Below, one piece after another: positions 43,418-54,300 of a stretch of 64,000 nt of DNA (position 1 is its first letter; each line of letters begins with the position of its first letter). The DNA is from Tritrichomonas musculus (lineage: Eukaryota; Parabasalia; Tritrichomonadida; Tritrichomonadidae). The notes below the pieces were generated by a model. It was not told the origin of the DNA, searched no databases, and worked only from the letters and a program-made list of their open reading frames with translations. The position numbers and the translations under genes are program-made. Location of the stretch: the NCBI GenBank assembly GCA_039105265.1, contig JAPFFF010000012.1, positions 496,001 to 560,000 on the forward strand, in the 5' to 3' direction.

Positions 43418-43821
43418 ATTTTAAATTTGAATTATAATTCTAAACTATTTCATCTATATAAATATGTATCAAATCTTAATATTTTGATATGCTTATATTA
43501 AAAGTTAATTCTATTATTACCATTGTATGTCCAGTCTTTAATAGAGGCATAAAGATCATTTGGTTCTGATTAGTTATTAAATATCAAATGGTAAAATTTA
43601 TTCGAATATCAAAGCTTGTTAATTTAAATTAATAAGTGGTAAGAATTGTATAGATGAAATAGTTTAGAAATAATAAATTCAGTTTTAAAAATTACATGAA
43701 ATACATTCAAAGAGACTAGATCTTATAAGTTGTAATATGTACCAATTAATTTTATCCATCATAAAGAATGAGAGTAAAAAAAAAAAAAAAAGTCATTATG
43801 TTGAACATAATGAAAATTATT
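43418..43821. other. Convergent intergenic region
   Basis: Lies between the 3' ends of the ankyrin and E2/U-box genes. Contains a poly-A run near 43777-43791. A near-match AGATGAAATAGTTTAGAA near 43653 is the inverse of TTCTAAACTATTTCATCT near 43437, giving an inverted repeat (about 18 bp) across the spacer. Nothing coding. Confidence 0.55.
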
Positions 43822-46530
43822 TTATATTTCATCAGTTTTTTCGGTCAGTTCTTTTCCAGTAATAACGCATATTGGGTTGCTGCTTGAAGACACCAGCTGT
43901 ATTAATTCGCTTCTTTCGTAAAAGACGCCAGAAGAAGCCAAAACAGGGTCACGAATAGCTCTACCATAGACTTGTGAAATCATGAACAAAGGCGTGCGTC
44001 CTCCACGTCCGCAATCCAAGCTAATTCTGTCATTGCTATCTTCAGCATCGTCCATTATGTAAGTGTTTTTGTGGAAGAAGTCCTTGTAATTCGGCTTGCC
44101 GACAGTTTCCGCTGATTCCTTTGCCTTCTTATAATACAAGTCAGGATCTTCCAGATAAGTTTGAAGGATTTCGATCTGAATAGCGGAATCTTTATTTGGC
44201 ATCAAGAACAGTTCTTTCACTTCCTGCAAAATGTTGTAAACATGCAAGGCTGGCATGTAACCTTTTTCGACGATATTCAGACACATTCTTCCCTCCAACG
44301 AAATATTCAAATGATAAGGAATCGATATGAAGCGAACAATTGGAGGCCCATCTGGATAAATATCAGGGAAAGACACATATAACTCGAACCATTTATTCTC
44401 ATAAATTGTTCCGTCAGTTCCTTTCAAATAAACAATCCAATTGTCAAGATTTGTACTATAAGTATAAATGATCAAGTCGTTGTCGTAATCGTCGTCTGTC
44501 TTGTCCATTATTTGTGATATGTAGTACAACTCCCGAAGAATCCTTCGAAACCGCTTGTTAGGAATTTGATCGTTCCTGTTCATATACACAATGTGGCTTG
44601 GTGTTGAAAGACGAACGTTATTTTGGGCGCGATAAATGAATTTGTTTCTGATTTCTTTATTGAATGAAGCGAATTCAGAGCCACATTGGAGAAAGTCTAC
44701 ATCGATCATTTCAAGCTTGATCTTGTTTGGATGTGTGCTTCTATCATTGCCTATAATTGGGTGGTTATGATGAGAAACATCACGATCATTGTAATCAAGA
44801 AAAGAAGAAGTTTCAAAGAGATCGATTCCTTCAGTTATTGTTGTTGGATTGAATGACATACCGAAAGAAATGTGAGACAATGTAATCAAACCAGTGTCGA
44901 TATCTTTTTCAGATTCATAACTTCCAAGTATGACACTATCGAGGATAAATTTGTATTCAAAAAGTTTCAGACAAACATCATTCATTTCTTCATCAATTTC
45001 ATGCTTACTTTTATGATTTGTTATCAAGAGGATTCTTGTAGATGCATTTTTATAAAACAAGTTTCCTTCAGAATCTCTTGTGAACTGATACAAATCATCA
45101 CAAATATTCAATATGGCCTTACAATAATTTGAATGGCCTTCAAATTTGAATGTATTCAAAATATTTTTCTCAAAATCAGACAAAAAAGGACTCATGTCAA
45201 AACGGTCTTTAATTCCATCATTAAAAGTGACAAGACCAAGAATTGTTGGAATTCGATAACCATGCAATCTGTTGGCAAAAATGGTCAAATATTGCTTAAT
45301 TATGAATGAATAAGGTAAGTCAGTATTTTCCATATTTTTGCCCATTTCTGATGAAATGTCAAGACAAACGAGAACAACTTGTTTCACTTGATCTGGGTCA
45401 ATTAAATTCAAATTATTATGATTAAAGGGATCATCTTGTTCTCTCGAGAATTCATCAAGGTCTTTCGAATCAACGAAGCCGCTTGTTGGGTCGATGATGT
45501 CGACTGAATTTTGGTTTGATGAATCCTTATCGGAAGATTCTTTCAAATAAAGAAAATTATGATCTTTTCCTCTAACAATAGAACAGCCAGTTGCAACACG
45601 TATTGTCAATGGTGCAATTGGAGTGAAATAAACATATTTACTAAAACTTTCTTCAATGTCTGTTTGCTCAGGCTTTTTCATTTCAGTTATTTTAAATTTA
45701 CGGCCAACTTCATCGGCCCGCCAAATGTAGACGTATCGTGGCTGCTTCAATTTATTCAAATAGTTAAGATTGCTCTTCTTATTCGGAGTGGTCTCAATGA
45801 TCGAAAGGGGAAGATTCTCTGGAATGTCAGAAATATGGCAAATTAAATTGCAGCATCGTAATGCGTAGCCAAAAACTTCATCACTTTTAATTCGCTGTGG
45901 AACCATCCAACGAAAATAGGTAAACAAAGTGGAACAGATGGTTATTACGTCGCGACCGTTTACTTCATAACGGTCGATAACACGGTTAAGACACGTTAAA
46001 AGTGGTGGGAAATGAATTAACGTTGCAACGGCTCTTAGAAAAAGTTCCCCGTGACAGCCGTCATGATTTAGATATCCTAGAAGACAGGCAATGTCACAGA
46101 GACTGCCAAGTGAGGATTCTGAAAGAGGCGAGAGAATAATTTTGCGTGTTTCATCATTAATATTACAAAGCTCGTGATAATTGTTGGTTATGTCTATGTT
46201 GGCAAGGGGACTGGTAAGAATTCCGTATATGTGTGGTTTGACTTTTGGTTCGGTCTCTTTGAGGTAGAGATCCCCAAGTGTACCACCAAGAAATGGAATC
46301 CCTCCTGCAAGATATACAATTAAATCCCCTTTTTGGATTTTGAGTTCGTCTGATATTTGATCTAATAAATAGTTTTTGCATTGTGTTGGATTAAAAGACA
46401 TATCTAATTCGACATCAATTCCACGTAAAAGTAATTCTGGAGTTCCTGTGGCGAAAAATCGCATTTTTAGCTTTTGTGGTGGTATTCTTTGCTGATGGTT
46501 CTTTTCAAAATCTTGTTGTTTTGTAGTCAT
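43822..46530 (-). CDS. Ubl-VWA-E2 (UBC)-U-box fusion protein
   Basis: 902 residues from the ATG at 46530; the frame extends to 46596 but only with a TTG. Residues about 20-95 look like a ubiquitin-like beta-grasp fold (GIDVELDMSFNP...YLAGGIPFLGGTLGDL). Then about 385-570 form a von Willebrand A domain (VVLVCLDISSEMG, D391 in a MIDAS-like DxS motif; GLVTFND). An E2 ubiquitin-conjugating domain follows (about 650-800): RILRELYYI, WFELYVSFPDIYPDGPP, then HLNISLEGRMCLNI with catalytic C750, and VKELFLMPN. The C-terminus (about 848-895) looks like a U-box: PLFMISQVYGRAIRDPVLAS then FYERSEL and NPICVITGKEL, shorter than usual. HPN is HLN here. The protein should be able to bind ubiquitin thioester and act as its own E3; targets unknown. 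Stop is TAAA. Confidence 0.82.
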   Translation of the reverse strand: MTTKQQDFEKNHQQRIPPQKLKMRFFATGTPELLLRGIDVELDMSFNPTQCKNYLLDQISDELKIQKGDLIVYLAGGIPFLGGTLGDLYLKETEPKVKPHIYGILTSPLANIDITNNYHELCNINDETRKIILSPLSESSLGSLCDIACLLGYLNHDGCHGELFLRAVATLIHFPPLLTCLNRVIDRYEVNGRDVITICSTLFTYFRWMVPQRIKSDEVFGYALRCCNLICHISDIPENLPLSIIETTPNKKSNLNYLNKLKQPRYVYIWRADEVGRKFKITEMKKPEQTDIEESFSKYVYFTPIAPLTIRVATGCSIVRGKDHNFLYLKESSDKDSSNQNSVDIIDPTSGFVDSKDLDEFSREQDDPFNHNNLNLIDPDQVKQVVLVCLDISSEMGKNMENTDLPYSFIIKQYLTIFANRLHGYRIPTILGLVTFNDGIKDRFDMSPFLSDFEKNILNTFKFEGHSNYCKAILNICDDLYQFTRDSEGNLFYKNASTRILLITNHKSKHEIDEEMNDVCLKLFEYKFILDSVILGSYESEKDIDTGLITLSHISFGMSFNPTTITEGIDLFETSSFLDYNDRDVSHHNHPIIGNDRSTHPNKIKLEMIDVDFLQCGSEFASFNKEIRNKFIYRAQNNVRLSTPSHIVYMNRNDQIPNKRFRRILRELYYISQIMDKTDDDYDNDLIIYTYSTNLDNWIVYLKGTDGTIYENKWFELYVSFPDIYPDGPPIVRFISIPYHLNISLEGRMCLNIVEKGYMPALHVYNILQEVKELFLMPNKDSAIQIEILQTYLEDPDLYYKKAKESAETVGKPNYKDFFHKNTYIMDDAEDSNDRISLDCGRGGRTPLFMISQVYGRAIRDPVLASSGVFYERSELIQLVSSSSNPICVITGKELTEKTDEI

Positions 46531-46815
46531 GATTAAAATTTTAGAATAGTTTAAAATAAAAATTTTATTAGGTGAATTATTTAGCTGAACGATCAATTAT
46601 GATTGAAAATTATTAAACTTTATGCAAATATTTCAATAGTAATTCAATTTTTGAACAAAAATCTATTCAATTTCAATTTTTTTTAATTTTGGTTTTTTTC
46701 CATGCTGGTATCTTTGTAATTTTTAAACATATTCAAAGTTTTTTTCTTTTAATGTTTTTAAATAATATTTAAATTAATGATAATAATTTATTTAATTTAA
46801 TAATATCAAATTCAT

Positions 46816-48153
46816 TTATAATAATTCTGTTTTTTGAATAATAAGAGGTTCATTAACTCTATCTTTATAAAGTTTTGCCCACCTATTGTATTTCAATACA
46901 TAATAGATCAATGACAAAGTCATCAAAAAAATACCAGATAATCCCAGAATGTAAGTTATACTAATGAAAAAGCTCAACCAGCTCAACTTAGGAGCAGCAA
47001 AATTTTTAATAAACAAAACAATAACGCTTGTCAAATACCCAAAAGAATCAGATATATACATCAAAAAACCAGAGTTTGCCTTGTATTCGAAAGTAGAGAG
47101 AAGTAAATCATAAAGAATTGAATTAAAAGGCACGTAAGCCAAATTCAAGCCCACTCCAGTCAAGACCATCATTAACAAGCCAGACTTAATTGCGCCATTA
47201 TCATACAAATATGCGCAAAAAGTTGTCAAAAACATGCTCAGAATGATCAAGAAATGATAAGAAACGAGAACTTTAATGTTATTTTTAATGAGCATGAAAA
47301 GACCAACAGGAATGACAACGATAATTGCAACAATTAATTCAGAAGTGGCAAAAATAGAAGGGACGCCTAAATATCCAAAATGTGACCATAACTCAGCTGC
47401 AAAATTCTCCCTGAACTCACGATAGGCCGATAGAAGCATGTAAAAAAGTGTCATGCATAGAATTCCTGGACCGAATTTTTTTAATAAACGTACGCGATCT
47501 GAATGGTTCATTTTGACCCTTTCTGTTCTCGATTTAACGTCTTCCTCGGTTGGTGGTGGAATTGAATTTAGAAGAAAAACGCTGATAAGTAGAATTGGGA
47601 AGAAAATGAGGCCGACAACAAAGGGCATTAAAAATTCTGACACTCCATCGTTTAATAAGGAGCGTCCAACGGCTTTAACGGCTCCTGATGCAACAATAAA
47701 TGAGATACACATGCCGCATCCGAGGACTTCTGATGTTTTTCTTCCTTCAATGTAAGAAAATACTAATCCCCATATTATTCCTAATGGAAGGCTGTTGAAA
47801 AATAAGAAGATCGAGTTATATGGGGTGGGAACAAGATAAAAAAATAGAAGAGATATTTCCGCTAGAACAACTGAGAAGATGATTAATTTATCGCGATGAT
47901 TCTTATTTAATTCTGAAATGATTTTGATGCCTGAGAATTTTGATATTGTATATCCAATTTCTTGGAATGTGATTAGCATAATTTTGTACTGAATTCCATA
48001 GATTGTTAATCCTGAATATTCTGCCGCTGCAAATGGTTTTCGATAAGCGTATACACAAAAATAGCATAGAAATGAGCAAGCAAAAGCATAAATCGTCATG
48101 AAAATATTATGATTGGCTAAGAAATGGGAAAGTCTATCTGATCTAAATTTCAT
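46816..48153 (-). CDS. DUF5690-like MFS-type membrane transporter
   Basis: 445 residues with about twelve hydrophobic helices. The N-terminal region FCVYAYRKPFAAAEYSGL and QEIGYTISKFSGIKIISEL, then SLPLGIIWGLVFSYIEGRKTSEVLG and SFIVASGAVKAVGRSLL, match what I know of the DUF5690 family, a transporter-like family described mainly from bacteria such as Bacteroidetes. A cytoplasmic loop with IPPPTEEDVKSRTERVKM divides the two halves. Substrate unknown. ATG at 48153; TCACTT at 48163-48168, nine bases upstream, fits the trichomonad Inr TCAYTW. Stop is TAAA. Bacterial origin by lateral transfer is an inference. Confidence 0.75.
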   Translation of the reverse strand: MKFRSDRLSHFLANHNIFMTIYAFACSFLCYFCVYAYRKPFAAAEYSGLTIYGIQYKIMLITFQEIGYTISKFSGIKIISELNKNHRDKLIIFSVVLAEISLLFFYLVPTPYNSIFLFFNSLPLGIIWGLVFSYIEGRKTSEVLGCGMCISFIVASGAVKAVGRSLLNDGVSEFLMPFVVGLIFFPILLISVFLLNSIPPPTEEDVKSRTERVKMNHSDRVRLLKKFGPGILCMTLFYMLLSAYREFRENFAAELWSHFGYLGVPSIFATSELIVAIIVVIPVGLFMLIKNNIKVLVSYHFLIILSMFLTTFCAYLYDNGAIKSGLLMMVLTGVGLNLAYVPFNSILYDLLLSTFEYKANSGFLMYISDSFGYLTSVIVLFIKNFAAPKLSWLSFFISITYILGLSGIFLMTLSLIYYVLKYNRWAKLYKDRVNEPLIIQKTELL

Positions 48154-48162
48154 TATTAATCG

Positions 48163-48168
48163 AAGTGA
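48163..48168 (-). promoter_or_regulatory. Inr-like TCACTT upstream of the transporter gene
   Basis: On the minus strand TCACTT lies 9 nt before the ATG at 48153, matching the trichomonad initiator consensus TCAYTW in sequence and position. A six-base match is weak alone. Confidence 0.45.
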
Positions 48169-48695
48169 TATGATATTCTCAATTTAATTATAATTGAAAA
48201 AAATCTATTTACAAATATTTTGTTTAATATATCATTATTTTCGAAACAACTTATTTATTTAAATCATATAAAGTTATTTCTAAATAATTATAATGTAATA
48301 ATTAGAATTTCATTTTAAGAAAATGTAGGTAATTAATAATATTGAAATGCGTTGTTTTCTAATAAATAGGAGAATTCTTTTCAATTTTATAATCGTATAT
48401 CAAAATTTCTTATAAAAAATTGGTTATTAAAAAAAATTGAATTAAACATCAAATTTTTATTATCTTGCTATAATGAGAATTTTGTAAATAAACAAATAGT
48501 AAATTAATTTTTAACAAAAAATGAATTTTTTTTATTTGGTCAATTAAATGATGAAATGGATCCTGCTTTGAAAAGTTGTAAGCGCCAAATGCCAAAATAG
48601 ATTGATTATGAAAATAAGATTGTATAATAAGAATTAAAATAAGGATTTCTTTTACTAAACAAATAAAAAAAAAAAAAAAAACATCAGAAATATAT
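48169..48695. other. Intergenic region between two minus-strand genes
   Basis: A+T-rich with a poly-A run near 48666-48681, just downstream of the coiled-coil gene. The ORF at 48449-48760 overlaps the coiled-coil gene in another frame and is not supported. Confidence 0.5.
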
Positions 48696-49982
48696 TTAAA
48701 CTGCCTCTTCAACTTTTCTTGGTTGAGGAACACCTGTAAATCTCGAATACAGAATTTCAAACATTCTAAGCGTGTCGTTCAAGGTCATTGGTACATTATC
48801 ATTAGATGCAAATTCTCTTCCAAGATATTCTTCATCGCCTTCGTTAACATGGCATAAAATGAGCTCTGATGTACGGAATGGGAGTCCTTTTTGGTCATAA
48901 CTGCTTGCAATTTCGCGTCGTAACATTGCCATTGTTTCATTCATAAAAGTAATTAAAGCATTTCTCTGTTCAATAACGTTCATTGCAAGCGCTCTAAGCT
49001 GTTCCATTTCTTGATGTTTGAGTTTGTTTAATTTGATGAAACCAGAAAGTTCATTTCCTTTCTTTTTCATCATGTTAACATGTTGGGTCATTTTACGTCT
49101 ATTTTCGGCTTCTGGTTTAGTCTTTGCGCGTAATTTTTGATCTTCAATTCTGTCTTTTTCTTCTTGTAATTTGGCGATTGCGTTTTGGTTTGTTTCGGGT
49201 TGGGTTAATTGAGTAACAAGTTTAGATTCCATCATTTGCATTTCGAGATCATTTGCTTCTTCTAGTAATTTGTTATACCTGTCGCGTAACTTAACAACAA
49301 CTTTTTGAAACTTAGTAACTTGTGTAGAAATAACTTTGCTTTGAGATTCAGCTTCTCGCAACGTATCCATTTTTTCTTTATCTATGTCCGCTTTAGCTTC
49401 TGTTTTCTGTTTTTGAAGTTCTTCTTCTAATTCTTGGCTTTTTTTGTTTCTAAATGCGTATGATTCTCTTTCGAATGCTTTCAATTCAGCATTTAAGCGC
49501 ATTGTGGTTTCTTTAAGTTCTTGTGTTAAGCTAACTCGCTGTTGAAGCATAGCTACTCTAGCTTCTTCGATTTCTTTTTTCTCTTGCATATTAAATCGTA
49601 AATGGTTTCGCTCCTTCTTTTTTTCAATGAGCTTTTTTTCGTGAGCTTCAAAGTCAGCTTTGATTTCTATTTGTAATTGTTGAATTTCTGCTTGACATTT
49701 GGCTTTGGTTTGATCAAATAATACTCTATGCTCTCCAAGTAGCTTCTCTTTTTCGGCTGATTCTGCTTTTAATTGTTCAAGAATATTGTTATTTCGGCGT
49801 TGAAGAGAAAGAAGAACTTGATTTATATTGTGGTTTTCTTCTTTAAGTTGATTTTTTTTATCAATTAATTTAGCGATTTCAACATCAAGGCCAGGGACTG
49901 TGTGTTCTTCTATGTATTTTTCGCCATCAATGTAAACGGCAGTTGGAGCAACTTTTGGTTCCTCTTTTTTTTTGGGTGGCAT
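48696..49982 (-). CDS. Coiled-coil protein, possibly ciliary/basal-body
   Basis: About 428 residues from MPPKKKEEPKVAP (ATG at 49982). The frame extends to 50093 through a hydrophobic, A+T-rich stretch that looks like untranslated leader. From about residue 40 to 350 it is almost continuous heptad-like, charged coiled coil (QLKEENHNINQVLLSLQRR, QELEEELQKQKTEAKADIDK). The basic MPPKKKxEP start followed by long coiled coil resembles axonemal and basal-body coiled-coil proteins (BBOF1/CCDC type), which would suit a multiflagellate cell, but I cannot name an orthologue. A short non-coiled tail with LILCHVNEGDEEYLGREF follows. No membrane segment. Stop is TAAA. Confidence 0.7.
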   Translation of the reverse strand: MPPKKKEEPKVAPTAVYIDGEKYIEEHTVPGLDVEIAKLIDKKNQLKEENHNINQVLLSLQRRNNNILEQLKAESAEKEKLLGEHRVLFDQTKAKCQAEIQQLQIEIKADFEAHEKKLIEKKKERNHLRFNMQEKKEIEEARVAMLQQRVSLTQELKETTMRLNAELKAFERESYAFRNKKSQELEEELQKQKTEAKADIDKEKMDTLREAESQSKVISTQVTKFQKVVVKLRDRYNKLLEEANDLEMQMMESKLVTQLTQPETNQNAIAKLQEEKDRIEDQKLRAKTKPEAENRRKMTQHVNMMKKKGNELSGFIKLNKLKHQEMEQLRALAMNVIEQRNALITFMNETMAMLRREIASSYDQKGLPFRTSELILCHVNEGDEEYLGREFASNDNVPMTLNDTLRMFEILYSRFTGVPQPRKVEEAV

Positions 49983-51359
49983 TGATAGAATTAAATAAAG
50001 TAATAACGTATAAAATAATGACCATTTATTAATTTGATTTTTGAATGTAACCGTTATACAGTAAATCTCAAATTGGAGAAAATAAGCATTCAAAAAAAAA
50101 TTGAAAAAAATGTTATTATCTTATTAAAAACAAAATAAACATGTATAAATATGTTTTTATTAGTAATAATAATGTTGATTTTGTTTTTAATTTCTATATG
50201 TTTATATAAAAAATTAATTTCTGGTTATTTATTATGAAATGTTGTATTTATTTTTATAAAGCCAATTGTTTAGGGAGAAAATATTTCATTTCACCTTATA
50301 GTCACCTCTAATTACTTAGTTACTTAATTCTTAAATTGTCTTTTATAAGGTATTTGGAATGCATTTTTTTAAAAAATGTAAACTATTGAAAAAAAAAAAA
50401 ATGGAAGTGGAGTATTCGAAAATGAAAAAAACTTAATATTTCAACTTAATATTTATATATGATTTAAATAAGTGTAAATCTATGTATTCAATTAAATATT
50501 ACTAACTAAATCGATCCTTTTGTCTATTTCGCTCAATACTTAAATTGCTTTTTTCTTGCATTTATATTCATTAATTAATCTTTAAATTGCTTTAAACGAT
50601 ATATTCATGAAAGTTTTTTAATGATTTGATTAGAATAATTAATTGAATATTATTATTAATATAAAATGCCAATGAATAATTTTTAATCACTTGAGGTTAT
50701 TTTTCAATTAAAATTTATTATGATGCCATCAAAATAATTTATATATCAAAAAAATATTTGTATTTTATTATTTTATATAAAATAAATTATTAGTTAAAAC
50801 TGAAGTATCTATTATGTTTATTATGCAAAACTTTGATGAATGATGAAATAATCAAATTATGTAAAAATAATTTTAATCATATTTTGTATATGAATATATG
50901 CTTTCAATGAAAAATATCTTATATTTATTTGCTGGAAATCAGTGATTATTGTATTTAACTAAAAAAGAATTGTCACTTCATTAATCACTGAATAAATTAA
51001 AATCAAAATTGAGAAACAACATCCTCTTAAATTTTCAATATATTTAAATTTTCAATATAATATCAAATATTTCTTTGCCTATTTGTTTATATATACAGAA
51101 AATATTTGAATTAAGAAGATTTCTTTCAAAATTATATAAACCTTGTTTTTTTATTTGCATCTTCCATTTAAATTAAAGTTGCATTATATTGATAACCACC
51201 CATTTATATTTATTTTAAAATTATAAATAATATACTACCTTATATATATTATTTAAATTATGCATATATTCTTTTTTAAACCTTTTTATTAATGAAGAAA
51301 ATATAGTTTATTTTGAATAGGAGGTGCGAATAAAAAAACAAGGTTTAGAAATATTTCGA
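49983..51359. other. Divergent intergenic region, 1.4 kb
   Basis: Lies between two divergently transcribed genes. Very A+T-rich, with no gene, TIR pair or tandem repeat recognised. The reading frame of the large downstream gene opens at 51324, but only with a GTG. Confidence 0.55.
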
Positions 51360-54300
51360 ATGGAAAATCGGCAAAATTTATTTATCAAAGCGAAAGACTC
51401 TGAATATTTACATAATATTATATGTAAAAAAGATTGGGCAAGTTTAATTGAATTGGCCTCAGGTCGAAATGCATATAAAGATTTATTATTTCATTTTTTT
51501 CAGTCCGATGATTCATTAAAAGTTTTAAATAGTATGACTGAAGAACAAATTTTAAATCTCCTTGATGTTTCGCCATTAAGTCTTGAAGAAAAAATTTTAT
51601 CAAGAATGGAACCACTCTGTGACAAAGATACCAAATTTTCAAATATTGCATTAAAATTAATGAAAGAATTATATACTCATGGTGGTGATTTAGATAGTTC
51701 AATAATCGTTAAATGTTTACCCATTAATGTTTTAAGAGCAATAATTGACAGTCGAGTGCCCAACAATAAATTTCGTTTTGGTCAAAATAAACAAGAATTT
51801 TTCATGTTTATAATTTCATCATTACAGCAAGGGACGTCTCAAGAAGAAAATTATCATTATCGATATCTCAAAGAACGCGACTGTGCAAAAGGAGTCTTTG
51901 TTTATATTACAGAAGAAATCAATACATTTCCCCTTGGAAGGAGGGAAGTTTTCAAAGAAGTGATTAAATCCCTTTATGATGCTTTTTTATACATTGAAAG
52001 CAACGATAATATTAACATTCATTCAAATTTGATACAAACCGTTATAGCTCCAATTTTTTTATTAATAACGCATTCCTTACAAAATAAGATATATGACTAT
52101 AGGAACGACAAAGAGATAATTGAACTTCTTCGTAATGTTTTCAATGAATTTTATTCGTCGAAATTTTTCCTTTCAAATGCATCGATACCAATTTTGAATG
52201 GTTATAGAAATAACGGTTTAATTAATTCCTCCAAAATCTTTGAAAAGTGCAAGATCATCTCACCAACTTTTTACTATAAAGTATTCAAAAAGGCAATCGA
52301 GGTTAATAACGATAACTTCGTCAATCGAATTGCTCGAGTTTTCTTCACGAGCAACGAAATTTTTCGCTTCATTCGGGAACTTGATGATGGTGTTTACGAT
52401 ACGTTATTCAATGCATCCATCAAGGAATCTGTGCGTGAGTTAATTGAGATGAAGAGGAGTGGAAATTTTTCTTTCTGTTGTAAATTACTAACGAACAAAC
52501 CGAAAGAAATTGAATTGTTAAAAGGTCGCTTCATTCCAACATTTGATGAATGTCTCAAATTCATTAAAACCGTCATTTCTCAAATATTTGAAAAGAAGGA
52601 ATCATTGAATTTTGATTATTCTATCTTCCCTGAAATTTGCTGTTTTCTTTTGAATAATTTGAATGGAATTGAATGCTCTTCATGCCGTTATTCGTGCTGT
52701 GACGTCTTCGTTAGAAACCAGAATAAATTAGTTTGTTGTCTGTTTAACGATGTCAATGAGAATGTTCATCGTCCTCTCGATTTCTTGGATGCCGAAATGA
52801 GAAACAATCTCGTCTTGGGTGTAATTAGACATCCTGCAGACAGAAGCAAATTCTCATCGATTATTAATTCAAATAATCCAACGTACCTTGTCAAATTCAT
52901 CTGTTTTTTGGCATCGGTTCGTGACATTAAACTGCTTCTTCCTGAAGAAAAGAGAGGAAATGTCGACCAGTTTGGATTCATGGAATGCAAGTCCAATTCG
53001 AATTCAAATGAGAGAATTAAAATAAACATTGTTGAAGTCTTTCTTCAAGCTCTGAGATTTTGGGAGAATAATGACAAGTCACTTTTTAGGGACGGTTATT
53101 TGGCCTATTATCAATTTGTTAGAAAAATTTTAATTGAATCAATAATAACAAATGATTATGAATTAAAAAAGGAGGCAATTCGTGTTTATTATCGTTTCTC
53201 TGAAATTGTTTCATTGGTGAAAAATGCTCGATATCTTCGTTTTCGAATTTGTATTGCTTCATTAACTTTTCTGACGCCAATTGCGGTTATTGTTGGAAGT
53301 GAAATTGATGAGCATTTTGTTGAGAAATATATTAAAAGGTTTATTCAACCGTTTAACCCACAATCTTATCATTTGATCTTGTCTGAAATTTTGTCAAGAT
53401 CTCATTTAAACATGAATTATGAAGATGATGAAGATGAAAGTGAATTTGATGAAATTGATTCATTTTTTAAGAAAATTTACATCGATCATCATTACCAAAT
53501 CGCAACAAGAATGTTGTTGGAATTGATTAAAGAAAATCCTGTTAAAATCTTTCATTTATATTACACAGCAAATTTGACAGATCCTTTCTTCATCAGCAAA
53601 AAAAGATTTGTTTGTAATATTATGAAAAAATTCGATGTTTTAAATCCTTCAATTATTGACCTTTGTAATCCTTTGAAAACTGAACATCCTTTATCGATGA
53701 AGGTCAATTCGCCTGAAATTGAGCATGTTTATTTAAATCATCCTCAATATAAAATGTCCAGTTTTGTGTTCCTTGAAATTTGTCGTTTTATTGAGAAAGA
53801 ATTTCGGTTATTTTCGCCTAAACTATTCAAAACGAAGCACACAAAACAACTGATGAAAATTCAAGCATTTCTGAGGAAACTTGTTTGTAATGTCTGTGAC
53901 ACTTTTCGGTTTGTGTTCACGTTGGATAAGCCAACAATTGACACAATTCAAGATTATTATTTCAAGCAAGAGAAATACAGAATAATTGTGAATTACTCTC
54001 ATAATTTCTTCGACTTTTTGAATGAAATAAACGGTCGTCAAAATTCAATTTTTAATGATGAATCGTTTGAAATAATAAAAAGAGCTTTAATTGCTCGATT
54101 CTTAAGTGAACAAGATTTTCTTAGACAAAGGAATCAACCACTTCCTAAATTCACTGGATTCCAAATAATCATTGAATTCAAACGGCATCGAAATGCTGTC
54201 AACATATTCAACGTTATGAATTACAAGAAAATGATTGATGAATATGAATTCAATGTTTATAAAAAAGTGAATCAAATGAATCAAAAATTAATAAAACAAA

